DNA from: Pyrinomonadaceae bacterium
GTDB taxonomy: Bacteria; Acidobacteriota; Blastocatellia; Pyrinomonadales; Pyrinomonadaceae
Length of the DNA: 10,326 nucleotides
NCBI GenBank assembly: GCA_013813825.1
Contig: JACCRA010000080.1
Coordinates: 1-10,326, forward strand
Direction: 5' to 3'
This document shows, piece by piece, positions 1 through 6,084 of this stretch. The notes beneath the pieces were generated by a model. That model saw only the letters and a list, made by a program, of their open reading frames with translations, was not told where the DNA came from and ran no database searches. Position 1 is the stretch's first letter. Each line of letters opens with the position of its first letter. The translations under genes were made by a program, and so were the position numbers.

Positions 1-279
1 GCTTTAGGCCTCGGCCTTTACAACAAAGTCTTTCTCGTCAACAAGCGCGGTTTCTCCATCGGACAGGGCATTATGAAGCTGAAGGTGGTGGACGCGATGG
101 GCAACATCCCATCCATCGGGACGCTGATCCTGCGTCTGCTGGTGCAACTCGGCATGAACGCCATTCCCTTCGTCGGCGTTATCCTAGTGCTGCTCGATCT
201 GCTCTGGCCGCTGTGGGATGAAAAGAAGCAGACGCTCCATGATAAGGCCGCCAGCACTTTCGTGATTAAGACGGCCTAA
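1..279 (+). CDS. RDD family membrane protein, C-terminal part (5' end outside window)
   Basis: The first 279 bases read in frame 1 without interruption to a TAA and give the last 92 residues of a protein whose start lies outside the window. The part seen contains the motif VNKRGFSIGQGIMKLKVVD, then a hydrophobic stretch (roughly residues 40-66) and the ending KKQTLHDKAASTFVIK. This arrangement (a G-x-S/T-x-G-K/Q segment before a transmembrane helix, then a K/R-Q-x-L-H-D-K-x-A-x-T-x-V tail) is the usual C-terminus of RDD domains, which are small integral membrane proteins. Function is poorly known; some members have been linked to ion exchange. Here the protein could be a lone RDD protein or a fusion with another N-terminal domain. 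An ATG at 73 lies inside the domain and is not a credible start. Family call is firm; specific role is unknown. Confidence 0.85.
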   Translation, partial: ALGLGLYNKVFLVNKRGFSIGQGIMKLKVVDAMGNIPSIGTLILRLLVQLGMNAIPFVGVILVLLDLLWPLWDEKKQTLHDKAASTFVIKTA

Positions 280-304
280 ACTGGAACTGACGGGAAAAGA
301 CGGT

Positions 305-377
305 CCACGAAGCCACACGAAACACCATCCGCAAATTTCAAGTATTTGTCTTCGTGCTGTTTCGTGTGGCTTCGTGG
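305..377. repeat. Perfect 20-bp inverted repeat, interspersed-palindrome type
   Basis: The arms at 305-324 and 358-377 are exact reverse complements (20 of 20) around a 33-nt spacer. The right arm belongs to a run of degenerate TTCGTG units (352-376: cttcgtg, tttcgtg, cttcgtg). A T-rich stretch follows (381-391). The element sits in the gap between the RDD gene and the DUF2752 gene and could fold in RNA as a stem-loop that ends the upstream transcript. Intergenic sequences rich in TTCGTG/CACGAA are, from memory, common as dispersed repeats in several environmental phyla, so this is probably one copy of such a family. Copy number cannot be seen here. Confidence 0.75.
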
Positions 378-425
378 ATCATCTTTTTCTTGTGTCTCAA
401 TCTTATAGATTTTAATTTTGAGTGA

Positions 426-866
426 ATGATGCACGGATTGAGAGGCAAACTTAATTTCACGCCCGGCGTCGTCGGCCTCGCGCTCGTCGTGCCGCTTGCC
501 CTGCTGCGCCTGCTGGCGTCGGCCAGCACGGAGCGCGTCTATGTAGTCGGGCGTGAACTGCATTGGGGCTGCGCCTTCCAGAAAATGTTTGGCATTCCCT
601 GCCCGAACTGCGGCCTGACGCGCGGCGTGCTGCTCTCGCTCCACGGCCAGTTCGCCGAAGCATGGGCGCTGAACCCCGCTGGTCCCCTCATCGTGCTGGG
701 CGTGCTGCTGCTCGGCCTCGCGATGTTCTTCCTCACGTTCTATCAAGCGTCGCACACCCCACACGCCGCCGGCAGAATTCACCGCCACATCCGCGTCGGC
801 TCCAGCGCCTATGCTGGCGTGGTCGTCGTGGCGCTGGCAGTTCACTGGCTGGCTGAAGTGTTCTGA
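426..866 (+). CDS. DUF2752 family small membrane protein
   Basis: The 146-residue protein has a hydrophobic segment at about residues 13-33, a central CPNCGLTR motif at 59-66, and two more hydrophobic segments at about 85-106 and 126-144. A cysteine pair followed by G-x-T-R between membrane segments is the hallmark of the DUF2752 family (usually 100-150 aa); no biochemical function is established. The CxxC pair could bind metal or take part in thiol chemistry, but this is inference. Tandem ATGs at 426 and 429 are both possible starts; no clear Shine-Dalgarno sequence precedes them. RDD and DUF2752 proteins are both small membrane proteins and the genes are co-directional, but the 146-bp gap with a large stem-loop argues against tight cotranscription. 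The gene ends 20 bp before a strong hairpin. Confidence 0.85.
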   Translation: MMHGLRGKLNFTPGVVGLALVVPLALLRLLASASTERVYVVGRELHWGCAFQKMFGIPCPNCGLTRGVLLSLHGQFAEAWALNPAGPLIVLGVLLLGLAMFFLTFYQASHTPHAAGRIHRHIRVGSSAYAGVVVVALAVHWLAEVF

Positions 867-886
867 GAGCGTGAGAGACAGACGAG

Positions 887-928
887 AAAGGCAAGAGCGG
901 GAGGATTAATCTTCCCGCTCTTGCCTTT
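887..928. terminator. Bidirectional hairpin terminator between convergent genes
   Basis: Positions 887-902 (aaaggcaagagcggga) pair perfectly with 913-928. Two further pairs (one G-U) can close the stem down to a six-base loop, 905-910. The T-run at the end of the right arm and the A-run at the start of the left arm give a U-tract in either direction. It lies between the DUF2752 gene (+) and the slipin gene (-), so it probably ends both transcripts. The U-tracts are short (3-4), so efficiency is uncertain. Confidence 0.8.
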
Positions 929-949
929 TCGGGTTGTTCAGCACGACAG

Positions 950-1894
950 TTACACGGGCTTGTCAGCCGTCTCGCTGCCGAACTCCGTGAGCTTCTGCTG
1001 CCGCATCGCCGCCGCGCCCATCAGGCCGCCCATGCCCATCGACTCGACCGCGCTGCTCGGCACGAGCATCAACGCGCCTTTCTCCTTCAAGCCCTCGTAG
1101 AGCATGTTCATCGCGCGCAGGTGCAGCGCCGTCGGGTTATTCGCGTAAGAGTGAGACGCCTGCTCGAACATGTGCGCGATCTCCACTTCAGCCTCGCCGA
1201 GAATGATCCGCGCCTGCTTCTCACGCGCCGCCTGCGCCTCGCGCGACATCGCGTCCTGCAAGGAATCGGGGATCACCACGTCGCGCATCTCGACCGACTG
1301 GACGGTGACGCCCCACGGGTTCGAGCGTTGATCGATTAACTGCTGCAATTCGACCTCGATCCGCTCGCGCCCTCTGAGCAGTTCCGTCAGAGACGTGCGC
1401 CCGATGATGTCGCGTAGCGCCGTCTGCGCCGCCCAACTCACTGCCTGCGGATAGTCCTGCACTTCGAGCGCGGCCTTCTCCGGATCGTAAACCAGCCAGA
1501 ACAACACCGCATCGACGCTGACCGGCACGGTATCGGAGGTCAAAGTCTGCTCGGCGGCGAAGCTCGTCGTGATGATTCGCTGATCAACCCACGTCGAGAT
1601 CGTCTCCATAAACGGCACGATCCAGAACAGCCCCGGCCCGCGCAATCCGACATAGCGGCCGAGGCGCAGCACCACCGCCTTCTCCCACTGCTTCGCCACC
1701 TTCGGAGACTGCGCCAGCAACAAGCCCACCAACACGCCCGCAATCGCGAAGACTGAGCTGAACGTCAGGAACGTCCCAGCAATGCCGAGCGCCGCCGGCA
1801 CGAGCAGCGCGACGACGGACACGACGTTGACGCGCGGCGCGTTCTGCGCCGCCAAGTTGCGCTTCGTTTGCAGCAGCTCCAGATTCGTTGACAT
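950..1894 (-). CDS. Slipin/stomatin-like SPFH (band 7) membrane protein
   Basis: This protein of about 314 residues begins with a soluble segment, then a hydrophobic hairpin (roughly residues 22-62 of the ATG-started form), then an SPFH domain starting at VVLRLGRYVGLRGPGLFW and continuing through VDQRI, SVDAVLFWLVYD and the MRDVVIPDSLQ and REAQAAREKQARIILGEAE segments typical of slipins. A helical region and a Gly/Met-rich tail (MGMGGLMGAAAM) follow. SPFH proteins assemble into large membrane-bound oligomers that organise membrane microdomains and often recruit proteases. Many bacterial slipins pair with an NfeD protein; none is in view. The gene overlaps the preceding GntR gene. A GTG at 1901-1903 overlaps the GntR stop as GTGA but lies only about 1-2 nt from the AGGAG, while the ATG at 1892-1894 has 10-nt spacing, so I chose the ATG. 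The family is usually about 250-270 aa; the extra length is mostly N-terminal. Confidence 0.92.
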   Translation of the reverse strand: MSTNLELLQTKRNLAAQNAPRVNVVSVVALLVPAALGIAGTFLTFSSVFAIAGVLVGLLLAQSPKVAKQWEKAVVLRLGRYVGLRGPGLFWIVPFMETISTWVDQRIITTSFAAEQTLTSDTVPVSVDAVLFWLVYDPEKAALEVQDYPQAVSWAAQTALRDIIGRTSLTELLRGRERIEVELQQLIDQRSNPWGVTVQSVEMRDVVIPDSLQDAMSREAQAAREKQARIILGEAEVEIAHMFEQASHSYANNPTALHLRAMNMLYEGLKEKGALMLVPSSAVESMGMGGLMGAAAMRQQKLTEFGSETADKPV

Positions 1895-1899
1895 GTGAC

Positions 1900-2304
1900 T
1901 CACACTCCTTTTCCGACGTGCCCCGCCGTGAGGTGCTCCAGCACTTCCGCGTGGGAAAAGCCGAGGGCGACGGCCTCGGCCAAAAATCGCTCGGCCAGCA
2001 GGCGCAATTCCCGCTCGCGTCCCGCCCGCCGCGCCGCGCTTGCGGTTGCCGTCCGCAGCGGCGGCTCAAGCACAAAAGTGCCGACGCCGCGTCTGGTTTC
2101 GACCACCCGCGCGCGCTCTAGCTCCGTGTAAACCTTCGCCACTGTGTTCGCGTTGATTCGCAACTCGACCGCCAACTGCCGGACAGTGGGAAGCTGCGCC
2201 CCGATGGCTAACTTCCCGGTCGCGATGGCAAACCGGATGGCGCGCTCTAATTGCGCGTAGAGCGGCATCGGGTCGCGCGCGTTGATGTTGAAGGTAGCGG
2301 CCAT
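1900..2304 (-). CDS. GntR family transcriptional repressor, YtrA-type
   Basis: The 134-residue protein carries a GntR winged helix at about residues 12-80: PLYAQLERAIRFAIATGKL, then G-x-QLPTVRQLAVELRINANTVAKVYTELE as the helix-turn-helix, and RGVGTFV as the wing. Only about 50 residues follow, mostly helical, which matches the short YtrA subfamily and not the FadR, HutC or MocR types with large ligand-binding domains. YtrA-type proteins are usually the first gene of the operon they repress, and their operators overlap the promoter. Here the gene is first, its stop overlaps the slipin start region, and a palindrome lies immediately upstream, so it probably controls itself and the slipin. The effector is unknown. 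The ATG has no Shine-Dalgarno sequence in front; the likely promoter is so close that the message may be leaderless. Confidence 0.92.
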   Translation of the reverse strand: MAATFNINARDPMPLYAQLERAIRFAIATGKLAIGAQLPTVRQLAVELRINANTVAKVYTELERARVVETRRGVGTFVLEPPLRTATASAARRAGRERELRLLAERFLAEAVALGFSHAEVLEHLTAGHVGKGV

Positions 2305-2307
2305 TTC

Positions 2308-2338
2308 ACTATTGTACTACGACAATAGTACAACGCAA
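2308..2338 (-). promoter_or_regulatory. Promoter with nested palindromic operator of the gntR-slipin operon
   Basis: Two inverted repeats overlap: ACTATTGT (2308-2315) with ACAATAGT (2322-2329), and TTGTACT (2312-2318) with AGTACAA (2327-2333). Read on the - strand, a -10 hexamer TACAAT (2316-2311) lies 16 nt from a possible -35 TTGCGT (2338-2333). The -10 ends only six bases before the GntR ATG, so transcription would begin at or within a base or two of the start codon. Symmetric AT-rich sites built on GTACTA/TAGTAC-like halves overlapping the promoter are typical of YtrA-type GntR repressors. The palindromes are seen directly; promoter and binding are inference. Confidence 0.7.
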
Positions 2339-2638
2339 GTTGCGAGATGTGAAGAGAATTGTTTGAAGAGCAAAATGTCGCGTAAATGATTGATCGGGAA
2401 AGATTCGGAAGAACCCAAGGATGTTAGCTGAAACCTCTACCGACGGGCGGCGCGCCGCCGCTGGGAGCGCAGGCATCCTTGCCTTGAGCGTGAGAGAGCG
2501 AACAAACCGCACGTCGGCGCTTACAGTCGAGTGTGTGGGAATCTTTTCAGTTAGCTGGCGCGAGCTTACAGGCAAAGAATCTAGTGTTCTCAGCGGGCGG
2601 GCAACGCTGTATCACTATGCTTGGTGGCAATAGCTCGG
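2339..2638. other. 300-bp gap without a convincing gene; palindrome and possible interspersed repeat
   Basis: This stretch separates the mnmA stop codon from the gntR promoter. Open frames on both strands are Arg/Ser/Ala-rich, lack a ribosome binding site and match nothing I recognise. It holds a perfect 14-bp palindrome GGCGGCGCGCCGCC (2446-2459), followed by a segment (2461-2487, gggagcgcaggcatccttgcc core) that resembles a short dispersed intergenic sequence often translated spuriously as a GSAGIL peptide. ccgacg (2440-2445) and cgtcgg (2512-2517) could close a larger hairpin around both. No clear Rho-independent terminator for mnmA is visible. Confidence 0.5.
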
Positions 2639-3766
2639 CTAGCCGTCTATCAACCATAGCTTTTCAATCCACCCGCCGCCTAGCGCTTCGTCTCCCTGAT
2701 AAAAGACGGTCGCCTGACCGGGCGTGATGGCGCGTTGCGGTTCGTCGAAGCAGACGCGCGCGCGTCCATCGCCGATCATCTCAATGGTCGCGGGCGCGGC
2801 CGTGTGTCGATAGCGGATGCGGACGTCGGCGCGTACCGGCCCCGGCGGTTCGTCAAACGCGATCCAGTTGAGGCCGGCGGCAGTAAATTCGGAACTCAAC
2901 AACTCGTCGCTCTCGCCGACGATTACTTGATTCTTTTGCGCGTCGAGACGCACGACGTAGAGCGGTAACTCGCGGGAGAGACCGATGCCGCGCCGCTGCC
3001 CGACGGTGTAGCGATGAACGCCCTGATGTTCGCCCAGCACCTGCCCGACGGCATCGACGATCTCGCCCGCGCCCGGCAGACGCTCCGGCTCGTTTTCAGC
3101 CGCGAGGTAGCGGTCGATGAAGCTCGCGTAGTCGCCGTCCGGCACGAAGCAAATCTCCTGCGACTCGGCCTTTTCCGCGACCGCCGTCAGGCCGTGCCGC
3201 CGCGCCAATTCGCGCACTTCGGCCTTCGACATCTCGCCGAGCGGGAACATCGCGTGCGACAGTTGCGCCTGTGTTAGTTCCCACAAAAAGTAAGATTGAT
3301 CTTTCCGCTCATCGACGCCGCGCAACAGTCGATAACGATTGGCCGCTTCGTCGAACACCACACGCGCGTAATGTCCCGTCGCCACTTTGTCGCAGCCGAG
3401 GCTTTGCGCCAACCGGTCGAGCGAAGCAAATTTCAGGCGGCTGTTACAAGCCACGCACGGAATCGGCGTCTCGCCATCCAAGTAGCTGGCGACGAACGGC
3501 CGCACCACGTCGCGCTCGAAGTCTTGTTCGAGATTCAAGACGTAAAAGGGAAAGCCCAAGTCCGCCGCCACCCGCCGGGCGTCGTACACGTCGTCCAGCG
3601 AGCAGCACCGCGAGGGCAACGGCTCGCCGTGTTCGTCCACGCTAATGCCGCGATTCTGATTCCACAATTGCATCGTGAAGCCGACCAACTCGTGCCCGGC
3701 CTCCTTCAGCATTCCCGCCGCCGCCGAGGAATCGACGCCGCCGCTCATTGCCACCGCAATCTTCAT
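2639..3766 (-). CDS. mnmA: tRNA 2-thiouridine(34) synthase MnmA
   Basis: The 375-residue protein is full length for MnmA (about 360-380). It has the ATP-pyrophosphatase loop SGGVDSS at residues 8-14, an ATGHYARV segment at 129-136, the first catalytic cysteine in [11 protein letters not shown] (C107) and the second in [13 protein letters not shown] (C206), and a conserved [10 protein letters not shown] at 253-262 opening the C-terminal beta-barrel part. The enzyme activates U34 of the Lys, Glu and Gln tRNAs by adenylation and transfers persulfide sulfur to C2, giving the s2U part of mnm5s2U in the cytoplasm. All key residues are present. The Cys pair at 54-55 (RCCSLDD) also occurs in many family members. 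The ATG start fits the usual [14 protein letters not shown] beginning, but no Shine-Dalgarno sequence is seen. The gene is transcribed alone: the neighbours upstream diverge and the next downstream gene has its own promoter. Confidence 0.97.
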   Translation of the reverse strand: MKIAVAMSGGVDSSAAAGMLKEAGHELVGFTMQLWNQNRGISVDEHGEPLPSRCCSLDDVYDARRVAADLGFPFYVLNLEQDFERDVVRPFVASYLDGETPIPCVACNSRLKFASLDRLAQSLGCDKVATGHYARVVFDEAANRYRLLRGVDERKDQSYFLWELTQAQLSHAMFPLGEMSKAEVRELARRHGLTAVAEKAESQEICFVPDGDYASFIDRYLAAENEPERLPGAGEIVDAVGQVLGEHQGVHRYTVGQRRGIGLSRELPLYVVRLDAQKNQVIVGESDELLSSEFTAAGLNWIAFDEPPGPVRADVRIRYRHTAAPATIEMIGDGRARVCFDEPQRAITPGQATVFYQGDEALGGGWIEKLWLIDG

Positions 3767-3772
3767 AGGAAA

Positions 3773-3828
3773 GTGACGAGTGACGAGTAACGAATGACAA
3801 GCTCAAACAAGAATTGATCTTGTCACTT
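3773..3828. repeat. Heptamer tandem repeat with flanking inverted repeat in the mnmA leader
   Basis: Four adjoining 7-bp units occur at 3773-3800: gtgacga, gtgacga, gtaacga, atgacaa. tgacaag (3795-3801) then pairs with cttgtca (3819-3825), and aagtgac (3771-3777) can pair with gtcactt (3822-3828). The block lies 5-60 bases before the mnmA start codon, inside its probable 5' leader. From memory, strings of GTGACGA/TCGTCAC are frequent in intergenic regions of several environmental phyla, so this may be a dispersed repeat and not a regulator of mnmA. Confidence 0.7.
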
Positions 3829-3851
3829 GGCACCCGCCACGGTAGTTAAGT

Positions 3852-3881
3852 TTGCCGCCTTTTTACGGCGAGTGTTAAGAT
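3852..3881 (+). promoter_or_regulatory. Possible sigma-70 promoter of the PIN cassette
   Basis: TTGCCG (3852-3857) and TAAGAT (3876-3881) are spaced by 18 nt and each match four of six consensus bases. They lie about 83 bp before the first gene of the cassette. The -10 overlaps the first copy of the 14-bp direct repeat, as expected if that repeat is an operator. This is a pattern match only; other starts between 3882 and 3963 are possible. Confidence 0.35.
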
Positions 3882-3948
3882 GCCTGTGACCCGCGCCAAA
3901 GCTATCTGAGAGCAACTGTTAGGATACCTGAAACGACGATCAATCGTC
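3873..3948 (+). promoter_or_regulatory. Direct-repeat pair and inverted repeat upstream of the PIN cassette
   Basis: tgttaagatgcctg (3873-3886) recurs as tgttaggatacctg (3917-3930), 12 of 14 identical and 44 bp apart, close to four helical turns, so both copies face the same side of the DNA. Just downstream, gacgat (3935-3940) and atcgtc (3943-3948) form a short inverted repeat ending 15 bp before the ATG. Together they look like a binding region for a regulator of the two genes that follow, perhaps the small protein itself. The repeats are seen; the role is inference. Confidence 0.5.
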
Positions 3949-3963
3949 AGCCTGTGAGAGATT

Positions 3964-4200
3964 ATGGCAAGCCAACCGACAACTACGACGAAACGCGCGC
4001 CGCGCAAGACGGCGGCCACAACCGCGCTCCCGGCACGACCTAAAGCCGACCCAGCGCCGACAGCGTCAACTAACGGAGACACACCGGCGCGCACGACCCG
4101 CCGGAAACCGTTGCGCGAGATGACGCTTGAAGAACTGTCTCTGCGCGCCTACAAGATGACTTACGAACGCTTACACGGGAGTAAGAAAAAGAAGAAGTGA
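3964..4200 (+). CDS. Small basic protein of unknown family, candidate antitoxin of the PIN cassette
   Basis: The 78-residue protein is not a family I recognise. Residues 1-50 are rich in Thr, Ala, Pro and Lys/Arg and probably disordered. Residues 51-73 (REMTLEELSLRAYKMTYERL) look like one amphipathic helix, and the end is GSKKKKK. A long disordered N-terminus is unlike the usual MazE, Phd or RHH antitoxins, which have the DNA-binding domain first. Its stop TGA overlaps the GTG start of the PIN-domain gene, so the two are probably translated together. Position and size fit an antitoxin, but sequence does not prove it. The ATG at 3964 is preceded by gagag (3955-3959), a weak ribosome binding site. 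It could alternatively be a nucleic-acid-binding protein that guides the RNase. Confidence 0.7.
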   Translation: MASQPTTTTKRAPRKTAATTALPARPKADPAPTASTNGDTPARTTRRKPLREMTLEELSLRAYKMTYERLHGSKKKKK

Positions 4201-4643
4201 CGCGCCGCAAATACCTGCTCGACACAAATATCGTGAGCAGCAAAGCATTTGGTGGTCTGCGTGATCTACCCGGCGGTCAGCATCTCTCGTGCGTGGTCTA
4301 TACGGAGTTGATGACGGCGGCGGACCCGAAAGAATTTCGCGCTTACGTCGAGACTTGGAAGCGCGCGGAAAAAGCGGCCAAGCTGCTTGTGCCGCACGCC
4401 GACGATTGGTTGGCCGCGACGCGCATCCTCCACCTGTTGGCGCAGGACCGCAAGCGAACCACTGGCGGCAAGTCTCCCGCGCGCACGCCGGCGGTGAAGC
4501 AGGAACTGTTCGCGGACGTTTTGATCGCTCTCTCCGCCGCCCGCGCCGGCGTCGTGGTGGTGACGAACGACGCCGACTTTCAAACCATCAAACGTCTGCA
4601 CAAGAAATTACACATCATCGGCGGCAGCGAGTTCTTCACATAA
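4197..4643 (+). CDS. PIN-domain ribonuclease (VapC-like)
   Basis: The 148-residue protein has the PIN-domain layout: LLDTNI near the N-terminus with D9, an acidic residue in YTELMTAA (E37), a third in [15 protein letters not shown] (D107), and TNDADF with D125/D127, followed by a last strand (LHIIGG). These four acidic positions normally hold the metal ions that cut single-stranded RNA. Length is slightly above the usual 125-140 aa of VapC toxins. The start is GTG at 4197, overlapping the previous stop as GTGA, with an A/G-rich stretch (4183-4196) in place of a clear Shine-Dalgarno sequence. The loop at about residues 84-100 (Arg/Lys/Pro-rich) is longer than usual. Role as toxin is inferred from family and operon form; the RNA target is unknown. 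The ATPase gene follows after 47 bp. Confidence 0.88.
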   Translation: MTRRKYLLDTNIVSSKAFGGLRDLPGGQHLSCVVYTELMTAADPKEFRAYVETWKRAEKAAKLLVPHADDWLAATRILHLLAQDRKRTTGGKSPARTPAVKQELFADVLIALSAARAGVVVVTNDADFQTIKRLHKKLHIIGGSEFFT

Positions 4644-4690
4644 GTTTTCCTTCAACCCTAATTTTCAACATCAGATCAGCATCCGAAGTC

Positions 4691-5497
4691 ATGCCCGAAA
4701 GAGCTATCGAAGAGTACACCGTCGCCGAAGAGCCTTATTATTTGGCGGTGGCGCGTGAAGTCGAATTGTTCGAGGCGGCGCACGCGGCGCGTCTGCCGGT
4801 GATGCTGAAAGGCCCGACGGGCTGCGGCAAGACGCGGTTTATCGAGCACATGGCGTGGCGTCTCGGTCGCCCGTTGATCACGGTGGCGTGTCATGAGGAT
4901 TTGTCGGCGACGGATTTGGTCGGGCGTTTCCTGCTCAAAGGCGAAGAGACCGTCTGGCACGATGGGCCGCTGACGGCGGCTGTCCGTCACGGCGCGATCT
5001 GCTATCTGGATGAAGTGGTCGAGGCGCGCAAAGATACGGTCGTGATCATCCACCCGCTCACCGATGATCGCCGCTGCCTGCCGATTGAGAAGCGCGGGAC
5101 GATTCTGGACGCGCCGCCTGATTTCATGCTCGTCGTCTCTTACAATCCGGGCTATCAGTCGATCCTGAAAGACCTCAAGCAATCGACCCGCCAGCGTTTC
5201 GTCGCGCTGGAATTTGACTATCCGCCGCCCGCGCTCGAAGCCGAGATCGTCGCGCGCGAAGGCGGCGTCGATGAACTGATGGCGCGCGATCTCGTCCTCA
5301 TCGGCCAAAAAGTTCGCAATTTGCGCGGTCACGGCCTCGAAGAAGGCGTCTCGACGCGGTTGCTGATCTACGCGGCGCAGATGATCGCACGCGGCATTCC
5401 GCCCACGTCCGCCGCCGAAGTCGCGCTCTGTTCGCCCATTACCGACGACCGCGAACTGCAACGCAGCATCCGCGAGATCGTCACGACCATCATCTGA
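4691..5497 (+). CDS. NorQ/CbbQ-type AAA+ ATPase (MoxR superfamily)
   Basis: The 268-residue protein shows Walker A GPTGCGKT (41-48), the [13 protein letters not shown] segment (70-82) typical of NorQ/CbbQ/NirQ proteins, Walker B AICYLDEV with D107 and E108, sensor 1 asparagine in SYNPGYQS (N152), arginine-finger candidates in STRQRF (R167, R169) and the sensor-2 region STRLL (R223). Size matches the family (260-280). NorQ and CbbQ work with a VWA-domain partner (NorD, CbbO) to mature or reactivate a metalloenzyme: nitric oxide reductase or RuBisCO. A NorD-like VWA gene lies about 1.8 kb downstream on the same strand, with two genes between. Neither known client is in the window. The frame stays open far upstream through the PIN gene, but the ATG at 4691 is the only sensible start, giving the usual NorQ beginning ([18 protein letters not shown]). 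No clear ribosome binding site is present. Confidence 0.93.
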   Translation: MPERAIEEYTVAEEPYYLAVAREVELFEAAHAARLPVMLKGPTGCGKTRFIEHMAWRLGRPLITVACHEDLSATDLVGRFLLKGEETVWHDGPLTAAVRHGAICYLDEVVEARKDTVVIIHPLTDDRRCLPIEKRGTILDAPPDFMLVVSYNPGYQSILKDLKQSTRQRFVALEFDYPPPALEAEIVAREGGVDELMARDLVLIGQKVRNLRGHGLEEGVSTRLLIYAAQMIARGIPPTSAAEVALCSPITDDRELQRSIREIVTTII

Positions 5498-5513
5498 TCA
5501 CGCCACTTAAAAA

Positions 5514-6065
5514 ATGATGCAAGAATTTACGCAGCACTATCTGGACGACTCGCTGAAAGTCTTTCGCACGTACAAGGGGTTGGCCGAGAAAGCGTTCGCG
5601 CAAGTAAGCGACGAAGAATTCTTTCGCGCTATCGACAGGGAGGCCAACAGCATGGCCGTTATTGTCCGGCATCTGGCTGGCAACATGCGCTCGCGCTGGA
5701 CCGATTTTTTGACGACCGACGGCGAGAAGCCGGATCGCCAACGCGACACCGAATTTGAGATGAACCACGCGACGACGCGCGCGGAGGTGATGCGCTGGTG
5801 GGACGAAGGCTGGCAACTCGTCTTCGACGCGCTCGAACCCCTCCAGCCCGCCGACTTCGAGACGCCGCTCTCGATCCGGGGCGAGCCGTACACCGTTGTC
5901 ATGGCGATCAACCGGCAAATCGCTCACTACGCTTCGCACATCGGCCAGATCATTTTCTTGGCGAAGCATTTCCGCTCAACTGATTGGAAATCCCTGAGCA
6001 TCCCACGCGGCCAGTCAGAGACGTTCAACGTCGACATGCTGAGTCAGAAAAAGTCTAAAGTTTAG
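5514..6065 (+). CDS. DinB-superfamily protein, DUF1572 type
   Basis: The 183-residue protein begins MMQEFTQHYLDDSLKVFR and continues as a four-helix bundle. Possible metal ligands are H53 (in VRHLAGNMRSRW), H138 and H142 (in QIAHYASHIGQI), which is the three-histidine pattern of DinB/YfiT proteins. DinB-superfamily members with this triad are metal-dependent, and some are thiol-dependent S-transferases, but DUF1572 proteins have no assigned reaction. The motif R-W-x-D-F after the first helix pair and RWWDEGW further on are typical of this subgroup. Tandem ATGs (5514, 5517) follow closely on the ATPase gene (16 bp), so cotranscription is likely; no ribosome binding site is obvious. Its place between ATPase and VWA protein is unexplained. 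Confidence 0.88.
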   Translation: MMQEFTQHYLDDSLKVFRTYKGLAEKAFAQVSDEEFFRAIDREANSMAVIVRHLAGNMRSRWTDFLTTDGEKPDRQRDTEFEMNHATTRAEVMRWWDEGWQLVFDALEPLQPADFETPLSIRGEPYTVVMAINRQIAHYASHIGQIIFLAKHFRSTDWKSLSIPRGQSETFNVDMLSQKKSKV

Positions 6066-6084
6066 GCTCGGAAGGACATGTCTG

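Noticed and set aside
276..845. 189-codon - strand frame opposite the DUF2752 gene
   Set aside because: Gln/Glu/Arg/His-rich shadow that covers the inverted repeat; the + strand DUF2752 motif is clear.
1584..2075. 163-codon - strand frame across the gntR/slipin junction
   Set aside because: It is out of frame with both well-supported family proteins and has no motif.
2309..2575. Possible 88-residue gene on the - strand in the mnmA-gntR gap, and a 70-residue frame on the + strand (2421-2633)
   Set aside because: Low-complexity compositions, no ribosome binding site, and the first frame would run into the gntR promoter; the underlying DNA looks like a repeat.
2659..3766. Cys-Cys at residues 54-55 of MnmA as an unusual extra metal or redox site
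   Set aside because: From memory, this CCS-x-x-D segment is common in MnmA/TRMU proteins, so it is not special here.
4676..5461. Long open frame on the - strand (261 codons) antisense to the NorQ-like ATPase
   Set aside because: It mirrors the GC-biased codons of the real gene, is rich in Arg/Asp/His, has no recognisable motif and no ribosome binding site.
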